Assembly (NCBI GenBank): GCA_019321725.1
Contig: CM033118.1
Location: 10,256,071 to 10,320,070, forward strand
Direction of reading: 5' to 3'
Origin: Paulownia fortunei
Lineage: Eukaryota > Streptophyta > Magnoliopsida > Lamiales > Paulowniaceae
DNA: 64,000 nucleotides
Shown: positions 43,620 to 57,243 of the stretch, one piece after another
Position numbering within the stretch: the first letter of the stretch is position 1
Layout: each line of letters begins with the position of its first letter
The notes under the pieces: model-generated
What the model was told of the DNA's origin: nothing
Databases searched by the model: none
Seen by the model: the letters and a program-made list of their open reading frames with translations, nothing else
Made by a program: the position numbers and the translations under genes

Positions 43620-46600
43620 TGTGGCTACATTTAAATGCAATCAAATTCCACAAGTGTACTAGCCAACAAGTAATAAAGTGTATGAGTATATGGATATCGT
43701 GTTCATAGAGAGTATGTGAGAAACTACTAAAATATAGATAATCCAACTATATTTATCCTATAAATGTTGTGGTGATTGAGTTAAAATGCAAGAACTAAAA
43801 AATTAAACAAAAATAACTAAAGTCCAAAGAGATTGAGGGATTGAATGCAATACCAGGGAGAGTCAAGGCATTGGTTAGCCATTCTATATTATTATGAACC
43901 TAGCTTGATTATGAATTGGAATGATGTGAGATGTGTGATGGCGGGTCTTCCTATTATAATTGGTGCTCTCTCTCGAGACGGACCAAATACCCCTAGTAGG
44001 CTACCGGTGCCATCTCTAGCTATGAACCTTCCCACTAAGAATGTTTTGAGCTTTATGAATTCACTAGCTTTCGACAGTCAAGTTTATGACTACTGATAAG
44101 TGCACATTTTGTTCTTGTTAATATTATTGTTTTATTAATATTTTGTATTAGGGAATAAATGGAAGCATGTTTCTAGACTTGTGTAGTTTTTGTAATTTGA
44201 GCATAACTTCATGATCAAAAGCCCTATGGACTTGAAGCTTATTTCATTTGAAAGCCAAGAGATAGAGGTACAACTTTTGTGTTGGAGGCCCAACCCAATT
44301 TAGTTTTGATGATAGTAGAAAATTCATCCAAGTAGTTGCACAAAATGGATCACCAAAATTCGGATCAGAGTTCAGTCCAGTATTAACTTATTTTACCAAT
44401 TTGGTTATATATCTTGAGCCCAAATTTATTTTGGTCTGAACTTCGGATATGTTATACCGAAGAGGTAGATAAACAAGTTTGCTGAAGACAAAATAGTGTG
44501 CAAATATGTTGGAATGGTAAAAATATAGGCTGAAAGTTGTTGCTACTGTTAAAGGACGGCTCTTGGACATGACTCGGTAATTTGACCATATCTCCTTCAT
44601 CCGACCGCCAAAGTTGACAAAAAATATATGAAAATATATCAGAGTTGAAATATCTACACTTTTAATTCTTTATGTATCCGTAAAATATGGTTGTATCTGA
44701 TCGAAAAATATAATTCAATTCAGTGGGTAAGAAATTTATGTAACAACTTACCAACTCTTGGCAACTAGCATACCACTTGATTAACCCCTCCATTATTTGT
44801 TTGGCCTCTACCTTACTTCAAGTACTATAAATTGGCCACATATTAAGCTTGTAAGAGGAAGGGGGTAGAGGGTTTCTTTAGGCTAAGTTATCTAGTTTGT
44901 AAGTTTTCTAGTATTATAAGTTTTCTAGTAGTAATAGAAATGCATTCTCTAGTTTCTTTTATATTTTTAGTATTTGCTACTTTTATTATATCTTTCTAAA
45001 ATTTATTTTGCTGAAAAAAAAGGGTGAATCTCTTAATGGAGGAAGAGAAATGGTTATCAGAGTAGAAATTATTTAAGTATGTTATATTATTATTTTTATT
45101 TTTGATTTAAACCCTACTTGTTTTTGTGGTGATTCTTGATTTATGTATCTTCAATCGCACAATAAATACTTGGATTCATTTAGCTTATCGTATAATTTTA
45201 CCCCACCGACTGCTAATGTGAAATCTTGATTTGTTATTGATGAAGGTGTGCATAAATGCTTATCCCATAAATAAGAGTTGGCGTTAAGAGATAATTTGCA
45301 ATAGTAAGACAATATCATGATTACCTTATTGCATGAGTTACTTGATAATATCTTCCCATTGGAACCTTCATTATGTATGGATTCCAATTGTTTCAATTAA
45401 TAGAGGTAAAAAGAATAAATAATTATTTTTCTATCCAAAATTCAAGAGTAGATCCCTAATCCTCAGTACTTTTATTACTTCGGTTTTTCTTTAGTTACAT
45501 CATACATTAATTGTTCATATATTTTGATTCACATAAACTCCATCTTTTTAGAAATATAAATTTGAATTCTTCAAACAACTTCCCTGTGGATCGATCTCGG
45601 TCTCACAAGAAATTTATTGCTTACTACAACCTGCACTTGGGTTTGCAACCTTAAAGTTGTAGCAACTACCGCATGTACCTATGCTTATATCTCTATAGGG
45701 GTCGGTCCATAGTATATACTACCCAGTCCATTGCTACAGCCTTACCTCTCTGCCTAATTGCAGCAATTTGAATCAATTTGAAATTGGCCAAAAATCAATA
45801 AGCATTAAACACACAATATATTCTCATCACAATAAAAGCAACATTTCAATCACAATATAAACATCAACTCATAACTCCATAGAAATGGCTTTCCAAGCCT
45901 TGACAAAAATAGTTCAGCTCATATTGAAATTATACAAGCACCAAGTGTTTGACAACATCAAGATCCTTACAAATTTCTTAAAACTAAACAAAATAAAAGA
46001 AAAAAATTAAAGTGGAAACTACAACCACTAAATGATTCTTCAATTCTTCTTCAAGATCTTTAATGCCCAAATGAAGCTCATCTTTTTCTTGTCTTCAAAT
46101 CTCCATACTCCTTGGTAAATGGGTAATGGGTGTCTGTGTTCTAGGTGTGGTATGTGAAGAAATATAGAAAAATGTGTGTTTTGGGTGGAGAGGAAGAGTG
46201 TGGGAAAATTTAGGTGTAAATTGTGTGTAGGTGATGAATTATATTGAATGATGTGTATATGTCATTTGTGTGATGTAATTGTGTGTATATAGTATATCTA
46301 ATAAAGTGTCACATGGTGTGTGAGGGTATAGGGGTGTATAACAAGAAAGATTCCATGCATGGACTAGATTATCACTTATCCTTCAAAATTCGCAGATATA
46401 TTTTTTCAATTCTAGACCACTGGTGCTGCAACACAGAGATTAGGTGTCGTGGCATGGCAAAAAAATTAACTCTTCAAACTCAGGTGTTGTGGTGTGGGGA
46501 TTAGGCACCATGGCATGGCCGAAAACCTAACTTTTTGGCCTTTGACGTCGCGGTGCGAGACTATTTCTGATTGCACTATTCAACCTATTTCAACTAGTTT

Positions 46601-46917
46601 TTCAGCTCTATCTAGGTTGAACTAGCTTTTGGTGTCTTCATAAGAATTGTATTTCTATCTCTTAGCTTTTTATATCTTTATGAATAAGCTCAATATCACT
46701 TTTTTGAAGAGAGTTATGCTATAAATATGGAGATTGTGCATCTAAAAGTTTTTGCTGATGTTTTAATCGATTTTTCATCTTTCACTCTATTTTTTCAATT
46801 ATTAGTTCCTATGCATAATTATCACAAAATAAGGCACAATTATATCAATTATAAGGCAAAAACATGTGAAATTGTGCTCATAGAGGTGTTAGAAATGTCG
46901 TAATTTATGAGTCATCA
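43620..46917 (-). repeat. 5' LTR of B1, split by solo LTR A
   Basis: On the - strand the LTR starts TGATGACTCATAAATTACG (46917) and ends AATGTAGCCACA (43620). Without the 1576-base insertion it is about 1722 bases. It matches 52301-53945 on the + strand: for example GGTCCATAGTATATACTACC near 45704 versus its complement near 53430. Near 46430-46560 are short GTCGTGGCATGGC-like repeats. Confidence 0.85.
44094..45664 (+). mobile_element. Solo LTR of Athila family A, TSD ACTAC
   Basis: 1571 bases from TGATAAGTGCACATTTTG to GTTGTAGCA, matching 10706-12313. ACTAC stands at 44089-44093 and 45665-45669. There is no internal sequence, so this is a solo LTR left by LTR-LTR recombination. It is more diverged from the two LTRs of element A than those are from each other. 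Confidence 0.96.
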
Positions 46918-49023
46918 ACAGGTTTCATGTAATCACGGGGTGTGCACAACAGAAATTTAGAAATTAAATACAAACATTCCATATCAAATACAACATCACC
47001 TCTGGTTCAATGTGATTTATCAATTTCTCATTATTCAATTGGTTGCATGAATAGTTAATAGTTTTGGTTTATACCTTTATGCACTCCGATCGTAGTAGAG
47101 TTTAAAGCAATTAAGTGCTAGCCCTTCTCACTAAAACTAGTTCGCAAGGATCTAGACATATTCCTTCTAACAAAGTTCACACTTTGAGCAAGAACATAAA
47201 AATAGAATTTCGCTAGTAATTTTGATTCCTTTGCTAATCTAGTTTATGGAGTGAGTTTTAGTGAGTACTAATTCTTAAACCAATCGACACTATTAAGAAT
47301 TTAATATTTATGATCAAAAGATGAAATCTTTGATTGATTGGAAGTATATATGGAAGATAAAGGAAAATAATTTTCTCTCTCTAGTTTTTGAGATGGCCGA
47401 AAAATCTTATGTCTTGCATACTAGAATTTTTTGCCCCTTTATATTTAAGCTGGTGGCCAAAAATAAAGAATCCCACACTCTATCTCTCTTAACTTCACAA
47501 GATATTAAGAGATTATTCTTATCTAATCTTATTAGATAATTCCAAGGATATCTAATTCTTAGAACTTCATCTTCTTCCAATAACTCTAGTGGGCCTCTCA
47601 TAATGGGCCACTTGAAATTGGCTTGAACTTTTAATTAAATTCTAATTAATTCTATTAATTGATTGAGCCCAAATTTAATTAATTGATCCTAATCAGTTAA
47701 TTTAATCCCATCAAGCCACATAATCATAATACGTCCAATTAAATATCCCAATTAGTTAATTGAGTAATTAATTTAATAATTAAATTAATTTATGGTTAAC
47801 TTAACTAATTGATTCCATCAATTAAGTGTTTCACTCCAATTGGACTCCCTAATCTTATTAGATCCAATTAAATAATTTAATTTTAAATTGAATAATTAAT
47901 TCAACTCTTTGATTTAAATAAAGTCCCAATTATTTAATATCTATTAATTAATTAGATCCAACTCTTTGGATCATTTTCTAAATTAGAAATGCTCCATCCC
48001 AAATTGTGTATAACCCTTTAGGTTCACAACTAACCTAGCAGTGGACTTGCAATACTTGCAACTTATGACTAACAATTATTCTAATTAATTAATCCAATTA
48101 ATTATTGCGGTTGAAATTAACTCTTTAATTCCAAGAACCTCATAAGTCATGGGAAATACCTAACAAGTGTATCATGACTACCTAGCTTTAGATGAAATAG
48201 CAAACGAACCTATTTCACTTACGAGTACCATACACATAAAGTTATTCCATCAACTAATCTCCCGATTGAGTCTAGGGTATAGATTATAAGTTAAAATCCT
48301 AATGACTCAATATCTATGGTTTCATTTCAAGTTCCAATGACTCATAATGAATCATTAGAAAACCCCATTAAACATTCATCTAGCATTAGTCAAGAACTTC
48401 TGTGTCATAAACTATAAAAATATAAGAGGTTCACTTGTTCTATTAGACAAGTGATGGATCATTTGTTGGCCACTTATTAATTCTCATACATGCAATATAA
48501 CATCTATCGTATCCCATTTGTGATTTTCAAGTAATTGGAAGATACAACAAGATATAACACGACATACACAAGGCTACCATGATGCCTCAAGTCTAATTCT
48601 ATAAATAATTTCTCTAACTAAGAATTTAAAGCATGTTTCTTCAGTGTATTTGTTCTCTAACAAGCACCCGTATACATGCTCTAGCATCTCTACATCGATG
48701 CACATGGAGTGAGACATCCTCCTTATGTGAGTATGCATCATATGTGCGAGACTTATTGGGCTATTGATGTCCTATTTTGGAAAGCCATCGACTCAAAACT
48801 AATTAAAGACTAAAACCTTAGAGGTATATTCCATGATTATCATTATATGTACAACCATACCCCAAAACTAAGTTTAGTCTATGGACTTTATCTAATCTAC
48901 AATATGTAATTAAAGATAAAAAGAATGCTTATTTTATTAATATGATTTGAAAAAGATTATTTTACAAATATAAGAGTATAAAAGATGCCTAATATAATTG
49001 GTGTGTCGAGCATTACTCTAACA
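46918..49023 (-). repeat. 3' LTR of C3
   Basis: From TGTTAGAGTAATGCTCGACA (49023) to CATGAAACCTGT (46918); 2106 bases. The expected last bases CCCAACA are altered or a few bases short. Confidence 0.85.
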
Positions 49024-49040
49024 TTCTACCACTTGCCCTA
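49024..49040 (-). other. Polypurine tract of C3
   Basis: On the - strand AGGGCAAGTGGTAGAA precedes the LTR, the same tract as AGGGCAAGTGGAAGAT in C2 (63661-63676). Confidence 0.75.
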
Positions 49041-50640
49041 GTGTCAATTGCCCATGTACCTAAGGCCTATTTTTTCAAGATGTTCATCGAATACCTTCTG
49101 TGCTATGTGTTTGTTCAGTAGGTTTGCAATATTTTCTACCGAAGTTACTTTATCCACTATAACGTCGTCTCTACCAATAATCTCTCTAACAGAGTGGTAT
49201 TACCTCATAATATGCTTTGATGAGATATTTGTTCTTTTGCTTGTGCAATAGCTCTACTTTTATAATAGTATATCAAAATAGGATCAATAACAGATGGAAC
49301 TACACCCAACCCTTAGATGAAGTTCCTCTTCTAAACAGCTTTCTTTGTTGCATCACATGCGACAATGTATTCAACCTCAATGGTGGAATCCATAGTCAGC
49401 TCTAATTTGGAACCTTCCAGCTGACCGCACCACCATTTACGGTGAATATGTATCTGAACATTGACTTTGAGTCATCTATATCAAACTAAAAACTATAACT
49501 TCTAGTTTTAATTCTCTAGAGTCGTATACAAGAAAGATATCCTTAGTCCTTCTCAAGTACTTGAGGGATATCTTCATAACTTTTTGGTGCTCTTCGCCTG
49601 TAATAGACTGATACCAGCTCATGACACTCAAAGCATTTTCGATATTAGACCTCGAACATAGAATACCATACAGTATGCTTTCGAAGGCAAATGCATAAGG
49701 TATGTAGGTCATTCTTTCTCTCTCCTCAAGAGTCTTTGGGGACATAAATTTCAAGAGAGAAATGTCATGACTCATTAGCAAGAAATCTCATTTGACTTTC
49801 TCCGTGCTAAACCTATTTAGTATTTTGCCTATATATATGGATTTATATAATTCGATCATCCTCTTTGATCTATCTCTGTAGATCTTTATGCCTAAAATAA
49901 AGGATGCATCTCCCAAATTCTTCATGGAGAACTGGTTAGATAACCAAGTCTAGTTTATTGCAGCATCCCTACATGATTCCTAATGATTAGGATGTTTTCA
50001 ACGTATAGCATGATAAATATCACTATGCTTCCACTAACATTTTTAGATATAAGGTCCATCCGAGTTTTTATGAAAATTAAATAAAATTAATTACCTCGTC
50101 AAATTGTATATTCCTAGTTTTGGAATCCTGCTTAAGTCCATAAATGGATCTCTAAAGCTTGCAAACTTTTTGCTCACTCTCTTTGAATATGAAGTCTTCA
50201 GGCTGCCTCATAAAGGTCTCCTCCTTAATCTTTCCATTAAGAAAAATGATTTTCACATCAATCTTCCATATCTCATAGTATAATATGCTGATATGGCTAG
50301 TAAGATACAGATGGATTTTAGTATAGCCACTAGCAAAAAGGTTTTCTCATGATTAATTCCTTCTTCTGAGTATAACCTTTCACGACCAGTCGTACTTTGT
50401 AGGTCACCATTTCTCCATTTACTCCAAGCTTCCACTTATAGAACTATTTTGTAGCTAATGGAAACTATTCCCTATGGTGGATCCAGCAAGATTCATACCT
50501 TATTAGAGTGCATAGAGTCCATCTCGAATTACTTGGCATCTTACTAACTTCCTAAGTTGATGTCAGATATTGCATCTCCATAAGTCCTTGGATCACTATC
50601 CAAGGGGAGATCCTCCATGTTGGTCTCTAACACAGAGCTA
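49030..50640 (-). pseudogene. Reverse transcriptase and RNase H of C3, broken
   Basis: On the - strand, RT includes IVIFIMLYVENILIIR at about 50025-49980, where copia elements have YVDD: the catalytic pair is YVEN, so inactive. Then LKFMSPKTLEERERMTYIPY and FESILYGILCSRSNIENAL at 49755-49640, with YLRRTKDIFLVY near 49540. RNase H is weaker and ends with RGDVIVDKVTSVENIANLLN near 49190-49110 and IGLRYMGN near 49060. Confidence 0.8.
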
Positions 50641-50649
50641 TACCTATTA

Positions 50650-51620
50650 GGTAGCTTGAGACCCTTTTGGATCTCCTAGGATGTTGTGTGTCAGAAGGCC
50701 CAGCCTCAGTGGGTTAGTCTAATACTACATTTGTTGGGACATTTTATGGTTCTTGAACTTCTTCAAGTTCCATGGCTTCGCCATTTCTATCCAATAAAAA
50801 TTCCTCCTGTAAGAAGACGGCAATCTTTGAAATAATCTCCCTTTGTTCTGAGGAGTCGTAGAAGTAGTATCCAATGGATTTCTTTAGATACCCCACAAAC
50901 TTGCATAAATTGGATCTCATATCCAATTCATCTCCCACTTGCTACTTCACATAAGCAGCACACCCCATACCCTAAGGTGTTTATAGGAGGGTGGTTTTAT
51001 CATATAGTATTTTAGGTACTGACTTTGATGGCGCTTTATACCACGGTTTTCTAGGGCATAACCTAGAATGAAAGAGGAAGTTCACTAAAACTCATCAGCA
51101 GTCGAACTATATCTAACAGAGTTTGATTCATATGCTCCACAACTTCATTGAGTTGAGGAGTACCAAGATGAGTACAGTGAGAGAATTCCATTCTCTTTTA
51201 GATAATCAAGAAACTCTATGCTCAAGTATTCACCTATCAATTTGATCAAAGAGTTTTAATACTTAGCCCAATCTATTTCTCCACTTCATATCTGAATTTC
51301 TTGAACTTTTAAAATGCTTCATATTTATACCTCGTAAGATAATAATCATTGGTGAAGGTTATGAAGTAATGATAGTTCTCTCGAGCACTAACACTTAGTG
51401 GCCCGCATACATCTATATAAATCAAATCCAATAGATTTTGGCTCGCTCTACTTGTCCAACAAATGGTGATTTAGCTATTTTTCCCTTGAGACATGATTCA
51501 CATATTGGCATTCCTTGCTCGTTCTCATGATTAACCAATTAGGCCAACTAGTGGATTCTCTTCTCAGATACGTGACTTAATCTAGCATATCATAAGAATT
51601 TGGAACTATGATTATCTAAT
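50650..51620 (-). pseudogene. Integrase of C3, broken
   Basis: The zinc domain near 51520-51480 (MPICESCLKGK-like in shifted frame) and core follow on the - strand. The best part is 50938-50744: MGDELDMRSNLCKFVGYLKK, then YYFYDSSEQREI and AVFLQEEFLLD. These are the copia integrase C-terminal block. Many stops in between. Confidence 0.75.
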
Positions 51621-51621
51621 T

Positions 51622-52300
51622 TTATTTATTTTGTTGAATATAAAAAATAGAGTTTTGGGGAGTTACAGTATATAAATAATTCATCAATATACTAATGTAA
51701 ATCAAAGTAAAATATCTAAAGATAGAACAACTTCTATCCTTTATTGAAAAATAATATCCTTCTCTATCCAAAACAGGAATGGATATAATGATCTTAATCA
51801 ACTTTGGAATATAAAGACAACTGTTCAGAATAATAACAACTCCATTTTCTAAAGCTAAGCCTATGGTTAATGCAGCAACCTTTGCTCCATTCACCAATTG
51901 CAAGACCGTCTTTCCTCTACTTAGTTTTATGTTTCTTGCCATCAATTGCAAATCATAGCAAAGATGAGACCCACAGCTAATATCTAATACCCAAAAAACA
52001 TCATTAACTAACAAGTTAACTTCAACAAAATATATACCTAAACTCTACAGGCTTGCAAGGTACTCCTTCCAGTTTCTCTTCCCATGCACAGATTTGCCAC
52101 AGTAATAGCATTTGTCATCAGCCTTGTTAGAACCCTTAGAGACCCTACCCGTTGCCTTCATCTTATTAGGCTTCAAGGAAACCTTTCCCATCTCTTTCCC
52201 TTTTTCATCTTGGGCTTTGCAACTTTTGACTTTTATAAGGATCCAATAAGCAAGATCGGCTTGTCTTTTTTCATAGTGGACTCGTCTTCAACTTGTTAAC
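51622..52300 (-). pseudogene. Gag C terminus, protease and pre-integrase of C3
   Basis: On the - strand from 52285: STMKKDKPILLIGSL, a Lys-rich stretch, then the knuckle CYYCGKSVHGKRNWKEYLAS near 52110 (last Cys now Trp). Protease WVLDISCGSHLCYDL lies near 51990, with the catalytic Asp kept. SRGKTVLQLVNGAKV and LNSCLYIPKLIKIIISIPVL follow to 51770. The frame 52014-51622 is open for 130 codons. Confidence 0.82.
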
Positions 52301-53945
52301 TGATAAGCTCATAATTTAACATATTTTTACACTCTCAGAAGTACAAATTTGGATGTTTTATCTCAAAGTTGATGGAATTATGCCCTATCTTATTATATTT
52401 GTTGCATAGGTTCAAGAATTGAAGAAATGGAGTTGAAAGTTGAAAAAAATGGGTTAAACAATCAGTAGTGCACATAAATTTCTTGATGTGGTAGTTGTCG
52501 ATTTTTTGTATAACTTTACCACAAATATGATATTGAGTTGATTCAAGTGGAGAGATAAAGCTAGCAGATAGGGCTACAATTCTTATGAAGACACCAAAAG
52601 CTAATTCATCTAAAAAAGAAGTCAAAAAATGATTGAAACAAGTTAAACGGTGTAGACCAAACCAATCAAGCACCTGAGGAATAAGGGATCTCATGCCGCG
52701 ACACCACCAAGGTTGTGCCTAGCATGAGTAGTCTGAGCAGCAAAACAATATGTTGTGGATTTTGAGGGCAAGAGGCAATATAAGGCATAACATGGAATCT
52801 TTCTTGTTATACAACACTACACCCTCACACACCATGTGGCACTCTATTAGATACACTATAAACACATAATTACATCACACAAAAATGAGAGATACACATA
52901 TGCTTACACATATTTTCTGGATTAAAACATATGACATACAATTCATTACCTACACACACTCTACACCTAAATTCTCTTCTCTGCCCAAAAACATACATTT
53001 CTCCATATTTCTTCTACACTACACCAAGAACATAGACACCCATTACTAAGGAGCTTGGGATTAGAAGATAAGAAAAGGATGAACTTCATTGTGCATTGAG
53101 GATTTTGAAGAAAAAGTGATAAATCACTTAGTAGTTATAATTTCTACTTTAATTTCTTCTTTTCTTTGGTTTAGTTTTGAGAAATTTATAAGAAACATGA
53201 TATTGGAAAACATTTGGTGCTTGTTTAATTTCAATATGATTTAAACCACTTTTGTCAAGGCTTGAAAAGCCATCTTAATGGAGTTATGAGGTGATATTTG
53301 TATTATGATTGGAATGTTATTTTTATTATGATGAGCATATACTATGTTTCCAATGCTTATTAAGACTTGGCCAATTTCAAGTTAATTTTAATTATTGGGA
53401 TTAAGATCGAGAGCTATGATTGTAGCAATGGATTGGATAGTATATGCCACGGACCAACCCTTATAAAGATATAGGCGTAGCTACATGCGGTAGTCATTGG
53501 TGTGGAAACCAAAAGCTAGTAGAATTCACAAAGCTCAAGGTACTCTTAATGGGATGACCCGTAGCTACAGATGGCCTACTAGGGAGATTTGGTTCGACTT
53601 GAGAGAGAGCACTAATTACATTTGGAAGACCCACCATCACACAACTAACATCATTCCTAATCACAATTGAGCTAGGTTCATAACCACATAGGATGGCTAA
53701 CCAATGTCTTGACTCTCCTTATTATCGAATTCAATCCCTCAATCTTCTTAGGTTTTAGTTGCATTTGTTAAATTTGCTAGTTGTTGCTTGTTAATTCAAT
53801 CACCATTAAAATTGCTAGGTTAAATATAGCATAGTTAATCTTTATTTGGTAATCATACACGCACTCTTTAGGGATACTTTACTCTACTCACTCTTTATTA
53901 CTTGTTGACTGTACTTGCGATTTTGTTACCACTATTTTGGGGTCA
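52301..53945 (+). repeat. 5' LTR of B2
   Basis: 1645 bases, TGATAAGCTCATAATTTAAC to TTTGGGGTCA. It matches the B1 LTR in reverse complement. Confidence 0.87.
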
Positions 53946-53975
53946 TCAAGTTTTTGACTTCATTGCCGTGGAGTG
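53946..53975 (+). other. Primer-binding region of B2
   Basis: TCAAGTTTTTGACTTCATTG then CCGTGGAG after the LTR, a decayed form of the TTTTGGCGCCGTTGCC box. Confidence 0.7.
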
Positions 53976-54225
53976 TGTTTTTGTGTGATATCGAAGTTAA
54001 TGTCTAATTATAGTTTAACCATTTTAATTATTTTATTTTTATTTCATAACTTGTGTCTTTGATTTCTTTATTTAATTCTCTTTGTTCAATTTACTTTAAA
54101 ATATCTTATTTTTTATTGTAGGTATTGTTGGTACATGACCCAGTCATTTATACAAAATCTTGAGTCATATGCCCAAAATAGAGAGAACTCTTTGTTTGTT
54201 GATACAGGAAGCAAAAGAGTAAAGT

Positions 54226-55240
54226 ATGGCTAACAAAGAGCGAGATGTGGAAAATACATCATTGTTGGACCATGCTAAACTTTCGATCAATGGGACTAAT
54301 TCGAGTATTAGGAAGCTGAAAATACAAGCAAACACTTTTGAGATTAAACTATTTATAATTCAAATGATTCAAACTTCCATGCCATTCGTGCTTTGCCTAA
54401 TGATAACTCTAATACCCACACAGCAGATTTCTTAGAGATTTGTGACATCTTTAAACATAATGGAGTGATCGATGATGCTATTAAGCTAAGATTGTTCCCA
54501 TTTTATTTAAGGGATAAAGCAAAGAGTTGGCTTAATTCATTGCCCATCAGATCATCACTACGTGGGAGGCTATGGCACAAGCATTCTTTGTCAAATATTT
54601 TCCACCTTTCAAAATAACAAAAATGAGGAACGACATCATCACATTTGTGTAATTTGAGTTGGAGTCCTTGTATGAAGGTTGGGAGAGGTTCGAGGACTTC
54701 TTGAGGAGGTGCCCACACCATGGTTTACCCACATGGTTACAAGTGCAGACATTTGACAATGGTTTATCACCCGCCAACCATTCCATGATAAATGCAACAA
54801 TGGGAGGCACAATCGTGAGGAAAACTCTGGATGAACCATAAGAGTTGTTAGAGAAAATGGCATCAAATAATTACCAATAGCAAATAGATAGAAGTTTTGG
54901 AAAAAATGCAGCAAGAGTGCACACCATCAACATATACTCCGCCCATTCAGCTCAAATTGAAGCATTGAACAAGAACATTAATAGCATAATACTTCGGCGA
55001 TAAAGGTGCAAACCATCGCATATGAGTTGTGTGGATGTGGACACTATAGCACCGAATGCTAAGTGGGGAACTCATTTCCATCCTCATTTGAGCAAGCCAA
55101 TTATGTTGGGAATTTTAATAGGTACCCAAACACACAATCCTGGATGGAGGAATCATCCAAATTTTGCATCGAGAGGTTAAGATAACCGAGGCACTTCTCA
55201 AGCTAATCAAAGTATGGTAAGACCTCTACCACCCAAGTTG
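54226..55240 (+). pseudogene. gag: Athila-type gag of B2, broken
   Basis: ATG at 54226 (MANKERDVENTSLLDHAKLS). Across frames: HTADFLEICDIFKHNGVIDD and IKLRLFPFYLRDKAKSWLNS at 54418-54540, FFVKYFPPFKITKMRNDI near 54580-54640, ESLYEGWERFEDFLRRCPHH and GLPTWLQVQTFDNGLSPANH at 54660-54780, then LLEKMASNNYQ near 54846. A Gln/Asn-rich tail ends with MVRPLPPK near 55214-55237. Gag is interrupted there. Four or more shifts or stops. Confidence 0.87.
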
Positions 55241-57243
55241 TTGTAGGGTGTGTAACAATCAATTGCTATCAATCACTCTCGAAAAAGGTTCACAAGGGGT
55301 CCAAATATCTCCCTTCTAAAGATAGTCCACATGTTTGGACTAAAACAATGAATTAAAATCTCGCTAGTGATTTTAATTCTTTTACTAGTCTAGTTTCGAG
55401 TGCTTTTTTGTGTGTATTAATTCTTAATCCAATTTGTGGAAATAAAAATTCAATATATAGAATAATTAAAGAATATTTTTGATTATCTTGGAAGAGTTTA
55501 TTTTTTTAAGAGAAAAAAGTATTAAGGATGAAAAATATTTTTTTCCTTTAATACTTTGAAGTGGCTGAAAATTAGGATAGATACATCATCAAATTTTCGG
55601 CTATATCAAGGAAAATAGATAGCTTAAAATTATCCAATAATTTCCATCATTTCCCTATATTTCCATGTGTAGAAATTAGTTGTTTCAAAAAACTCAAACT
55701 CTCTAAAAATAACCAATTCAATGAACTTATCCCTATTGAATGAATGTGGCTAATTTTGTGGACTTCTACAAGCCACAAAATTGGCCCCCTCTCTCTTTTT
55801 GATTATGTTGGACTCTTCCAATATAATTAAGATAGATATCTAGTATCTCTAATAATCTTCATAAGATAATTAATAAGAAAATCATATTATCTTATTTTTT
55901 TAATTTCTTCCAATAATTCAAGTAGGCTTTTAAATAAAAAGTCATCTTAATTTTGGGCTTGAAGTTTTACAAAATTCATTCACTAATGCAACTAATCAAA
56001 TTTACCTAATTCTAATTAATTACTACACTCCAATTGGGTTTTCTAATCTTATTAGGTTCAATTAAATAATCTCTTTACTTAATTAAATAATTAATTCAAC
56101 CCATTGAATTAATTTAAGCCCTAAACTAATCTCCATTAATTAAATAAATTCAAGTACTTGGATTAATTCCTAGATTAGAAATGTTCCACTCCAAATTTGT
56201 ATGTGACCCTTTAGGTTCACAACTAAACTAATAGTGGACTTACAATATTTGTAACTTATGAATAACAGTTATTCTGATTAATTAATCTAATTAATTAATC
56301 CATTATGAATTAACTCCTTAATTATAAGAACCTCACTATCCATGAAAACACCTAGCAAGTAATCATGGCAAACTAGTCTCAAGTGAAATAGTGAGTAAAC
56401 CTATTTCAGTTGCGAGTCCCATACACGTACGGTCCTTCCAATAACTAATCTCTCGATTGAATCTAGGGCATATATTATAAGTCCAAACCCTAAATAATTC
56501 AATAGTTTTGATCCTATTTCCAGTTCCAATGATCCCTAATGAATCAAAATTCATCATGTCTTGGCCATGGTCTTTAAATCATGAACTATGAAAATACAGG
56601 AGACTCCCTTGTTAAATGACAAGTGTTGAATTCTATGTTGGCCACTAATAAACCTCTATGGATACCAGTGAAACACCCAACATACTCCTTTTGTGATTAT
56701 CAAGCAATCAAAAGATATATTAAAGTACTGCAGGATGCACATAAGGCTACCATCGTGCTTCAAGTCTGAGGACTAGCCGTGTACTATCGCAACACAGAAG
56801 TTCTTATTTCGATAGGCAAAGCCTCTAGCTAAAAATTCCTACAAGCCATGTTCGGTGTACTTGTTTTCTAACAAGCACCCACATACATACACTTGCACCT
56901 CTATGCTAATGCATAAAATGAGACATCCTTATCTTACGAGCATGCATCATATGCGTGAGTCTTACTAGGCTATTTGATGTTTCGTCTAAAAAACCCTCGA
57001 CTCGGAACTTATTTAAGACCAAATCCTTAAAGGCATATTCTATAATCGCTATCATATGCGCGACCATGCCCAGCAGCTAAATTTAGTCTAAGGACTTTAT
57101 TTAATATGTAGAAAGAAAAATATAAAACATAAGATAAAGAAAGTCTATTTTTATTAATATGATTTCCAATAACATTATCTTTATAAAAGAAAAGAGTACA
57201 ATACACCCAATCTAATTAGGGCGTTGGGCATCCAACTCTAACA
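55241..57243 (-). repeat. Family C LTR, inverted, last ~165 bases missing
   Basis: On the - strand from TGTTAGAGTTGGATGCCCAA (57243) to 55241. It matches 16187-18225, so its end near the PBS is lost. AGTTG occurs at 55236-55240 and at 57244-57248, exactly at both borders, which looks like a TSD despite the truncation. Confidence 0.87.

Larger units (their letters stand above)
41829..46917 (-). mobile_element. Internally deleted Athila-like element of family B (B1), - strand
   Basis: 5' LTR at 43620-46917 (interrupted by a solo LTR of A) is followed on the - strand by a PBS box, gag C terminus, protease start and then 3' UTR with a PPT-like G run. Total internal length is only about 1.8 kb: the N-terminal half of gag, RT, RNase H and integrase are all missing. 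No 3' LTR is seen; an inverted C LTR abuts at 41828. Confidence 0.82.
46918..52300 (-). mobile_element. Family C copia element on - strand (C3), 5' end missing
   Basis: On the - strand: gag C terminus, protease, integrase, RT, RNase H, PPT and 3' LTR. The gag is cut at 52300 by the LTR of B2. The 3' LTR ends at 46918, directly against the start of the B1 LTR. The 5' LTR might be 55241-57243 (same orientation, beyond B2), but the joining part is gone. Confidence 0.85.
52301..55240 (+). mobile_element. Athila-like element of family B (B2), 5' part
   Basis: 5' LTR 52301-53945, PBS box and gag. It cuts the gag of C3 at 52300 (left flank TTAAC). The element stops within gag at about 55240, where an inverted C LTR begins; the rest is not in the window. 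Confidence 0.85.
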
